Shown: piece after piece, positions 8,371-14,719 of the stretch
Layout: each line of letters starts with the position of its first letter
How positions within the stretch are numbered: position 1 is the first letter of the stretch
Assembly (NCBI GenBank): GCA_014885115.2
Contig: WKLE02004073.1
Coordinates: forward strand, 1-14,719
Source: Asterionellopsis glacialis
Lineage: Eukaryota; Bacillariophyta; Plagiogrammaphyceae; Rhaphoneidales; Asterionellopsidaceae
Length of the DNA: 14,719 bases
Direction: 5' to 3'
Notes under the pieces: model-generated
What the model saw: the letters and a program-made list of their open reading frames with translations, nothing else
What the model was told of the DNA's origin: nothing
The model's database searches: none
Position numbers and translations under genes: made by a program

Positions 8371-8852
8371 TGTTTTAGATTCAACCCGCCCTCTTCATTC
8401 ACATATTATATACGAAAGGTTATTTATAATCATGACGACGCTGACGGAGAGATGGGATTGCTTCGCAGTTTGGAAAACATGGAGGTATGAGGGTTATAGT
8501 TACTGCTGCACTCGGTATATTGTTGTATTCTATTTGGAAAGTCTGCATTATATTTCAATTCGTATTCCAACCTAAAGTGGAGCATTCGTATTATGCTAGT
8601 AACAATGCATGTTCAAGCAAATCATGGGTCTAATTTTCTGTACATTGGCTATTCCAAAAGAGGAAGTATCCATGAGTGCATGTGTTGCTAAAGAAATATG
8701 GAACAACTTCTTTCAAGTTCCTGGAACCAAGCGATACAGTGATAAATAGTAGGCTTGTTCGTTACTGGATCCGGCTGCTGTAAGCATTCGTGGATGCCCG
8801 TCCCTTCTTGGACGTGAAGTAATCCATTCCTTTGTGTGCTTCATCTTTTTTA
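8371..8852. other. spacer between two direct repeats, no gene seen
   Basis: 482 bases with frequent stops in all frames that I followed. A fragment reading GGATCCGGCTGCTGTAAGCATTCG (8767-8790) is partly repeated as GGATTCGACTGTAAGCATTGG just outside the second repeat (8928-8948), so the duplication extends beyond the hairpin block. TAGTTACTGCTGCA also occurs both here (~8499-8512) and at ~9201-9214. Confidence 0.4.
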
Positions 8853-8912
8853 GATATTCCAACCCATAACTATAGAACACTGTTCTATTTCAAAATAGAA
8901 CAAGCTTCTAAC
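8853..8912. repeat. direct repeat copy 2 with internal hairpin
   Basis: This is the second copy of the 8306-8370 block. It shares GATATTC, CAA.CCCATA, TAGAACA-N-TGTTCT, CAAA.TAGAACA and GCTTCTA in the same order, with a short deletion (ATGG) near the left end. The hairpin arms are 8873-8886 and 8897-8910. Confidence 0.7.
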
Positions 8913-9011
8913 TTTACCATGCGTTACAGGATTCGACTGTAAGCATTGGGGTGTCAAACACGAATGTCATCGGTGAGCTTTCCATTGTCACGGCTCTTGA
9001 CTAAGGGGCGG

Positions 9012-9846
9012 TCCGAACTACTTTTTTTTTGCCAACATGCGAACTTGCGAACTTTTTCTTGCGGGAGTATTCACTCCCAGGCATTTTATCAAAGTTGGTA
9101 TCCACTACGAGCTACTTTTCCAATTTGCAAACTTGCAAGAATTTTGTGGGATTGCCGTGTGTACATGTCGGAACAAAATCACGTTGGACGACAATCACCC
9201 TAGTTACTGCTGCAGTATTAAGAACAAGGGTGGTGGGAACAAGAATCCACCTCCAGCACGCAAGCAACAATCAAACACAAGAAACTGGCAGCAGCACCAC
9301 CAGCACCATCATTTAAAATGGTTAATTGTTGATGTTGTTATTGATACAGTACTTGTGACAATGGCCATGCTTGTCAATATTGCACACAACGATGCAAATT
9401 TCTCCTCTAGCAAACAATGATGACTACAACAATCAACTCAATGCTGTTTAATAATTTCTTGCTGGCCTAATAAAAAAAAGACATGGATGATGTGGTTTAT
9501 TGTTATGTTATGTTGTTGTTGTTGTTGTCCTGTTCCGGGTCATGTGTGTGTTTTGTTGCCGCTGCATGTGGTGTGTTTTGGTGTGTGCATGTGATTTACT
9601 ACAGGGAGTTGATTGTAGCATTCTTTTTGGACCTGAATGACTCAATTTGATTGGTGAATGAAAAGTTTGCATCCAAAGAGATCCCAAAGCCAAAAAACTT
9701 TGGGATAAATTGGCATGCCAACTTGGCATTACAAAATATCCCAACCGCAGGAATCACCTGATGATGGAAGTGGTCCTGGACAAGCATAAGTTGGCCCTGC
9801 TAAATAGTTTGCAAATTGCCAAGTTGGCAAAAAAAAGTAGTTTGGA
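9012..9846. mobile_element. putative non-autonomous foldback/TIR element (~835 bp)
   Basis: The left arm 9012-9053 and the right arm 9806-9846 are inverted copies: TCC-R-AACTAC, eight or nine T, then GCCAAC-W-TG..AA-Y-TTGC-R-AACT. That is about 35 matches in 42 positions. A further partial copy of the arm (AGCTACTTTTCCAATTTGCAAACTTGC) sits at about 9110-9138, so the left end looks duplicated. Two 15-base palindromes lie near the right end (ATGCCAACTTGGCAT at 9715-9729, TTGCCAAGTTGGCAA at 9816-9830), and a perfect 9-bp hairpin at 9681-9706. I could not identify a convincing target-site duplication. The interior has one open frame (9037-9420, 127 codons, a His/Gln-rich stretch followed by a possible membrane segment) that overlaps the left arm. 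I do not regard it as a supported gene. Confidence 0.5.
9681..9706. repeat. perfect 9-bp stem hairpin
   Basis: ATCCCAAAG (9681-9689) and CTTTGGGAT (9698-9706) are exact reverse complements around an 8-base A-rich loop. It is part of the inverted-repeat-rich right half of the putative foldback element. There is no T tract immediately after it on either strand. Confidence 0.65.
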
Positions 9847-10878
9847 TAGCTCCAAGTCCCCTTTGTGATAAAATTGCTACATGTTTATAATCTATTGATT
9901 ACAAGTACACATTGGTGAAAGGGGAGAGTTTGAGAGGGGTGGAAAAAAAGGTGGTTCTGGCATATGGGTGTATGTATGTAATAATAAAAATTAGTCCATT
10001 CTATGTTCAAACATGACTCAGAATGTGCTAGTATAGAATTATGTAACATTGCCTGTAAAATGAATCACAAATAAGGTAATACGAACAGGATTTTTACAGC
10101 AGTAAGTGTTGTATTCGATAGTGTCTTTTGTACTTTGACATGAGTTTTCTCCTATTTTGTACATCATAGTAATTGCTTTCATATTATTTAGTATGATTTG
10201 TTGTCCTGGACACACACCCAGGGGGACCTAAAAAAAAAGGTGGTTTAGGCATATGGGCATACACATTTAAGTATAAACATTTATCCACCACACAGTAAAA
10301 TAACGCCAAAAATGTCCTGGTAATTTGCCATACAGATTGTATGAATCCAACATATACTATTCTTTGGTATGATTTGTTGTATCACACCAGCTTGTAATAG
10401 ACTTGTTTCTTTTGTGATGAATCCATTGTATTGACTATTTTCAATGATGTCACAGTTGAGTTTTAGCATTTTTATTTTTTATACAGTTAGTATAATAATC
10501 CAATACACTTCATATATAACTGTTTGTTTACAGTAATGTTGATATAGCAAATTTAATTGGATTGTGGTATTGTGATGTGTTCTTTGTTACAGTAAAGTTG
10601 ATTGGTTTGGATGAGGGTTTTGGTTGTTGTAATAAAATGGTGTATATACATAACTCATAGAGTTTTGTTGTGGTTGCAATCAAAAATTTCATTTATTGAC
10701 ATATAACATGCTTGCTTGTTTTGTGTTTTGTGTATACAGTAACAATGTTTTTTTTGCCCTTGTGTCAAAAAAATTCACAGATTCACAGTGTTCTATTGTG
10801 CTACAGAGAAAATCTTGCTCATAGTCTGGAAAAAGATGCCAAGAACAAGGTAAGGAAATAGCAGAAGCCCTTCTATGA
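9847..10878. other. non-coding AT-rich region with a decayed tandem duplication
   Basis: No gene is seen. Block A (AAAAAAAGGTGGTT..GGCATATGGG) occurs at 9937-9972 and again at 10222-10260. Block B (GTATGATTTGTTGT) occurs at 10191-10204 and 10367-10380. The order is A-B-A-B, but the A-to-B spacing is about 254 in the first copy and 145 in the second, which suggests a duplicated segment with a later ~110-base deletion. TTACAGTAATGTTGAT and TTACAGTAAAGTTGATT near 10528 and 10587 are further short repeats. Confidence 0.5.
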
Positions 10879-11644
10879 AGAGAAAAGATTAGGAAGTCAA
10901 CAGCCAGTCCACAAAATAAAACAAAAGAAGAGGAAGAATTAGTGGAACCAATAACATCACAACAAAATATTGTAGGCAATAACAAATCTGCTGTTGCATC
11001 AAAAGACATTGAGACAAGAAAAAGAATTGGAACAAGAAGACTTTCATCAATTGAAGTCCATATGCTTCAAAAGAGGTTGCTTATGAAATACAGTGAGAAA
11101 AAGTTCAAGATGCACAAAAGAAATATGCTAGTTGGAAAAAAGATAATGTTGATGGGAAAAAATTGAGTCCTGATAGTAATGAAATGAAATTTCTTGTGTA
11201 TTTGAGAGAACATTTTAGGAACAAATCTGAAGAGTTACTGTGTCTAGACCAAGAACCAATAGCTCTCAAACAATTAAATGAACAACAACACCAGGATCAA
11301 AAGTGGTCTCATGACAAATTGATTCCTGAAACTGAGGGCATTAACAACAATGCAAACTAAGATGAAGAAGAGGAAGGTACAGCAAACCAAAGGATGATGT
11401 AGTTACAAAAATGTTGTTGCAACAAAGCATTATGCCCAACAAGAATGAGTTGTGGCAAGAAGATCAAGTACAACAAATCTGTGCAAGTGGTGACAACTGT
11501 CAGTTGATTGCTATGGATGCTCCTTTTGTGGATGGACTCAAATGCACCTATTGCAGGAAACCTGTTCATAGCCTTTGCTGAAATTTCATGCCAGAGTATG
11601 AAATCAATTGAAATAATCAAGATGAAACTCCTTGTTATTGTTGA
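10879..11644 (+). pseudogene. broken coding sequence with charged region and PHD-like zinc finger (mobile-element associated)
   Basis: Coding-like sequence passes through three frames: 10879-11165 (acidic KEEEELVEP, then basic and Ile/Leu-rich), 11097-11357 (charged, helical; ends at TAA 11358-11360 but continues as DEEEEGTANQ beyond that stop) and 11366-11641. The last contains C-x5-C-x14-C-x2-C-x4-H-x2-C from 11480 to 11578. It then has two in-frame TGA codons (11579, 11609), yet keeps a final C-Y-C pair at 11633-11641. Spacing and order match a PHD finger (C4HC3), a reader of histone tails. At least two frame changes and three stops mean that it cannot make the full protein as it stands. 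Intron borders could account for some breaks, but I found no GT-AG pair that repairs them. No start codon is evident. The family is not identified. Confidence 0.5.
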
Positions 11645-12699
11645 CTATGGAAGTATTATTCATGTTGTTGCAAACACTTTTTTAAAAAATAATCTAAATA
11701 TGATCTCACTCTGCTCCTCTCATATTTCTTTGTGCATCAAGTGTCTCACATTTTTTTGTAAGTCCAGGCCTATGGATAATAATTGTCTCTGCCCCTTCTG
11801 GAAAGTGAAATGAAATGTCATACATGGTGACTTTCAATGCTTTGTTATGTATAATATTTTTTCTGTGATAACATGCAGATCTCAGTACAGTACCAAAAGG
11901 GAGTTTATCATTACTTTTGGTGTGGTTTCAGGAGACTCAAGAACTGCATAGGTAACATCACAAGGTTGTAAATTGTTGGAGAATGATGATCAAATTTGCT
12001 ACTCTGACCAATGCCATGTTGTGCTTTCCACATGTCTCCGTGCTCAGTCTTTACCAGAATTTCCTCTGCAGATACTGTTTTTCTTTGACTATTCTTTCAA
12101 TTTATCCATTTACGGATGTAGCCAAATACCTTTTTCTAGAGGCCTCTTTTATTTCTGATGAAACTGTACAGTAAGTGTTCTTTCTTTGGTGTATTTATAT
12201 TATGGTGTGAGGGTTTCTACAGTGGGCTTTCTTTGCTGATATCTTTCAAACCATCCTTTTATGGACGTTCCAGCACAGAGCACCTCTGCTACACTAATAA
12301 TAATTGTTTGTTTGGTTTCGACTTAAAACCCGAACAGTCAAAGACAACTGCAATAATTAATACTCTAGGATTAGAGTTTAGTCTCTAGTGTATCATCAAT
12401 CCAGTTTGCCCTCCTGTTATGAGAGTTGAAGTTAATTTGCATGCCAGGTCTACTGAAAGAAGTACATGAAGTACAGTACCTGGTACAAGGTATCTGTACC
12501 TGGTACCAGGTAGTACAGTATCAACTAAAGATAGTTAGTAAGTACAGTATCACATGCGGGCTTTCCTAGCTCAAATTTTGGCTCAGTAGACTCAGTACAA
12601 AATGTATGCTTATGTAAGTTTTAACACAAATAGTCTACCAACTCATGGCTCACTAATTTGATAATACCATCCTGAGATGATGTCATTTTTTTGTGTTAG
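11645..12699. other. non-coding gap between two broken coding blocks
   Basis: The open frames here (for example 11973-12158 and 12158-12388, plus strand) translate to Phe/Ser/Leu-rich text without motifs. The region ends in TTTTTTTGTGTTAG at 12686-12699, a textbook polypyrimidine tract and 3' splice site, after which coding-like sequence starts. Part of the gap may therefore be an intron joining the zinc-finger block to the next block. It also contains the TACCTGGTACCAGGTA palindrome. Confidence 0.4.
12475..12512. repeat. TACCTGGTACCAGGTA palindrome cluster
   Basis: TACCTGGTACCAGGTA (12497-12512) is a perfect 16-base palindrome. It is preceded by GTACCTGGTACAAGGTA (from 12476), a degenerate copy. 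These are the same motif family as the clusters at 5158-5187 and 5352-5434, seven kilobases away. Confidence 0.75.
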
Positions 12700-14143
12700 C
12701 TAAGGACAGACAAACAACTGTTTTTTGTGGTCAACTCCACAAGACCCCCTCCAAGTTATGCTGTTCTGCAATGCACACCCCCAGTCAAAGAATCAAAAGC
12801 AACTTAACCATGTTGCATAGCAATGGCATTGACCCTACCAAGGTCAATTTATGCTGTCAGTATGTTTCACCATTTAAGCTGTTAGGTATTCACCTTGGTC
12901 CTGGTGAATTTGTGCAACTCAAAAATAAGAACACGTTTGGCAGAATCCTTGATATTAAACAGTACAAAAAAATTGCAGTAAATGATAGACCAGATGCCGA
13001 AGATGAATAAGATTTTTGCATTCTAATTAATTATTTTGATAAGGTTTCTAATAATCCCTCAGTTGACAAAATTATTCCTGGCATAAATACTACTCAATTC
13101 AAAGATGTTGGCACAATTACCTGAAGTCTACCAAACGTTCAAAAACAAGTGGCATAATTCTAACAAAATCAGCCAAATATGTTGGGTATTTCACATCAAC
13201 AGTATCCAAAATGGCACATTTTCCTGCAGTGGAATGTGCAATGTGTTCATTGTCTGGTATTCTTATGATGGCCCTAACCTAATCCCTTCATGATGTAGAT
13301 TTCAGTTCATTTCCACAATATTACAAATCCTGCACTGAACGTATTTTTAGGGAATTACGTCGCATCCATGATGTCGTTGAAAAACCCTTATCATCCATAA
13401 GAATCTATCCTCTATTAGGAGCTAAAGAATTGGTCAACATTACATTACCTACATGGAAATATATATTAATCCTAGTGAGTAACAAAGTGCAACAGAAGGG
13501 ATCATTATCCACAAAAAGTGCTTTGAGGAAGATTAGCCCTGCTGATTTTGCTCTACTTACTTGCTCAGTTAATGAAAAAAAGTACTGTTTTGGGGTACAA
13601 ACTGAATTGGAATGTGAGCATCTACAGTCTTGTTTTGGATCTACATTTGGAGTAGGCAGGGGTACCAAGTATCCTTCTATGAAAATGGTTAGAACAAAAC
13701 CCAGCAAAGCTAGAGTTAGTATTTTCTGTCACGACGATGTCAGGATGATAATTGCCAATAACAACAATCAACAACACAACAATCCTCAGATCAACTTATC
13801 TAATGCATTTGTCTATAAAACCCTGAAGAAAGGGATCAATTTTATTTACAATACTCAAGAGGAAGTCTTAGAAATTAGGATGAGGTTCAATGAAGTCCGT
13901 GGTGATGCTGCTGCTGTGAATAATGCATTTTGCGCCACACCAGTTCTTGAGGCTGGAGACGACCAATTGTCCTTTATTATTCCTGGTGCAATTTTTTACA
14001 TTGCAGATGATGCCTTCCAGATCAATACTATTGAAGGCAACTCTATTCAAGCCACAAACATGTTGAATGATGAGGTACAGCAGACATTTCCGTTAGAGAC
14101 AGTCAAGACTCTCCTTCTTGAAGAAGCTGGTTACAGGCCATAA
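12700..14143 (+). pseudogene. interrupted ~470-residue protein of unknown family, possibly BAH-like
   Basis: Coding-like sequence begins after a strong acceptor (TTTTTTTGTGTTAG at 12686-12699). It runs in one frame to TAA 13008-13010 and stays open in the same frame to TGA 13122. It continues in the +1 frame over 13105-13290 (Trp/Val/Phe-rich, WVFHINSI, CSGMCNVFIVW) and then in the next frame from 13283 to TAA 14141-14143. At both junctions the frames overlap by only a few codons, as expected for single-base indels. The opening segment reads LGPGEFVQLKNK..FGRILDI, which resembles the first strands of a BAH domain (binding face, then G-R-I). That identification is weak. The C-terminal half is intact. 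The neighbouring PHD-like fragment and the convergent minus-strand ORF suggest a mobile-element gene. The interruptions could also be sequencing errors. Confidence 0.5.
13283..14143 (+). CDS. longest surviving ORF of the interrupted protein (286 codons)
   Basis: This frame is free of stops from just after TAA 13280-13282 to TAA 14141-14143. It has no ATG until well inside, so it is most likely the 3' part of the larger broken gene and not a gene of its own. It contains an Arg-rich helix (ERIFRELRRIHDVVEKP), a mixed beta segment with PADFALLTCSVNEKKY, a polar Asn/Gln linker (NNNNQQHNNPQ) near 13756, and a closing alpha/beta segment ending LLLEEAGYRP. There is no transmembrane segment. The low-repeat composition and amino-acid balance suggest recent constraint. 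The function is unknown. Confidence 0.45.
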   Translation, partial: SLHDVDFSSFPQYYKSCTERIFRELRRIHDVVEKPLSSIRIYPLLGAKELVNITLPTWKYILILVSNKVQQKGSLSTKSALRKISPADFALLTCSVNEKKYCFGVQTELECEHLQSCFGSTFGVGRGTKYPSMKMVRTKPSKARVSIFCHDDVRMIIANNNNQQHNNPQINLSNAFVYKTLKKGINFIYNTQEEVLEIRMRFNEVRGDAAAVNNAFCATPVLEAGDDQLSFIIPGAIFYIADDAFQINTIEGNSIQATNMLNDEVQQTFPLETVKTLLLEEAGYRP

Positions 14144-14396
14144 ATGTTCAATTGTCGGAATGGTACTGGAACAATATGTTTGTTCTTTGAGGTTAGGCTA
14201 GTGTCAATGATATGCTGGCGTACTTATTATTTAATTCTTACTAATATAAGGACTTTACTCATTATTATTGGTACCATTGTTAAAACTGTGCCATCCAACA
14301 CTAAACATCCTCTTCTTTAGGCTGATAGTGAAGAGTTCCTGTGCAATGATGTGTTTTTGACTGGTGCTGCTACTAGTAAAATGTTGTACAAACCAC

Positions 14397-14719
14397 TTAC
14401 TCTTCTCCTTGCTGCCACTCATCTGTTTCTTGTTGTTTGTTTTCAAAAAGAACAGGTCCAACACCTGTTGCCCACAAGATGAATCTTTGTGAGAAGCACC
14501 CAAGAGCATCTAGATGGCTCTTTTTTTTATGGTGCTCACCACCCCCACAACTGCCACCCTTATTAGTGTTGGAGTAGTAGATGCCTTTGTACTTTGCATT
14601 GAGGGCCTCCCACCGTTGATTGCTGTACCTGTACAGATTTCTGTAAGTCTGTAAATCGTACTGCATGTGTCCTGCACCAAACATGTGTATGTAATTTGTA
14701 ACATGTTTTTCACCAAATC
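14397..14719 (-). CDS. partial transposon-associated conserved protein, C-terminal part, entering from the right edge
   Basis: The frame is open from the window end (first full codon 14717-14715) to TAA 14399-14397, about 107 codons. It shows an ordered motif block: HxxxMFGAGHMQYDL, NLYRYSNQRWEALNA, YYSNTNKGGSCGGG, then a basic KKKSHLDALGCFSQRFILW. From memory, the pattern N-L-[YW]-R-[YF]-S-x-Q-x-W-E-A-x-N-A, then T-N-x-G-G, then K-S-x-L occurs in conserved C-terminal regions of protist and fungal mobile-element proteins. I cannot name the superfamily. A perfect donor GTAAGT begins at 14400, overlapping the stop. Splicing to CTATCAG| at 14321 would remove 79 bases and add a last exon to 14255. 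The 5' part lies outside the window. It converges on the plus-strand pseudogene, 250 bp away. Confidence 0.6.
   Translation of the reverse strand, partial: FGEKHVTNYIHMFGAGHMQYDLQTYRNLYRYSNQRWEALNAKYKGIYYSNTNKGGSCGGGEHHKKKSHLDALGCFSQRFILWATGVGPVLFENKQQETDEWQQGEE

Noticed and set aside
8306..8912. LTR retrotransposon
   Set aside because: The repeats are only ~60 bp, lack TG...CA ends and a primer-binding site, and the 482-bp interior has no pol motif.
9037..9420. 127-codon plus-strand ORF with a His/Gln run and a possible membrane segment
   Set aside because: Its start lies inside the inverted-repeat arm and its sequence is partly repeat-derived. No family is recognisable.
11579..11644. Recoding of TGA as an amino acid
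   Set aside because: The same locus also contains TAA stops and frame changes, and no selenocysteine-type context is visible. Ordinary decay is simpler.
11508..12388. Plus-strand ORFs 11508-11813, 11973-12158, 11983-12174 and 12158-12388
   Set aside because: Phe/Ser/Leu-rich translations without motifs. The first starts in the wrong frame over the zinc-finger segment. They are most likely intron or decayed DNA.
14510..14716. Minus-strand frame 14510-14716 beside the transposon-like ORF
   Set aside because: It is a shadow in another frame. The motif block lies in the frame ending at 14397.
1..14719. tRNA, rRNA or CRISPR array
   Set aside because: No GGTTCRANNCC-type T-loop box with a matching A box, no rRNA-like stretch and no regularly spaced repeat-spacer series was found by reading both strands.

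Overview
The window looks like nuclear DNA of a single-celled eukaryote, most plausibly a diatom or other stramenopile. It is AT-rich and gene-sparse. Genes lie on both strands with no operon logic or Shine-Dalgarno sites. One gene has a clear GT-AG intron just after a signal-peptide exon. It also carries a long BspA-type (DUF285) repeat protein, a family that is expanded in diatoms. The taxon call is inference, because no RNA gene or organelle marker is present.

Layout. 1-111 may be the 3' end of a gene that enters from the left. 112-1875 is non-coding. 1876-3318 (+) is a 2-oxoglutarate/Fe(II) oxygenase-like protein with the complete H-x-D...H...R set. It converges on 3506-4837 (-), a predicted single-pass surface protein with 25-residue BspA/DUF285 repeats, one transmembrane segment and an acidic tail. 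4838-6912 is non-coding and rich in repeats: clusters of a palindromic TACCAGGTA-type motif, a ~135-bp tandem duplication and a hairpin. 6913-7985 (-) is a spliced gene for a small secreted protein made of repeated double-cysteine modules, with one unexplained change of reading frame. 8054-10690 has no convincing gene. It is built of repeats: a pair of hairpin-containing direct repeats, an ~835-bp segment bounded by ~41-bp inverted repeats, and a decayed tandem duplication.

10879-14719 looks like a decaying mobile-element locus. On the plus strand are broken coding fragments that include a PHD-like zinc-finger pattern (11480-11641) and a second protein of about 470 residues interrupted by one stop and two frame changes (12700-14143). 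A minus-strand ORF enters from the right edge and converges on them. Its motif-rich sequence resembles conserved proteins seen near transposons of protists and fungi.

The intact genes show no common pathway. The oxygenase, the surface repeat protein and the secreted cysteine-rich protein appear to be independent genes. The most unusual items are the double-cysteine-repeat secreted protein and the two-strand, zinc-finger-bearing relic at the right end.
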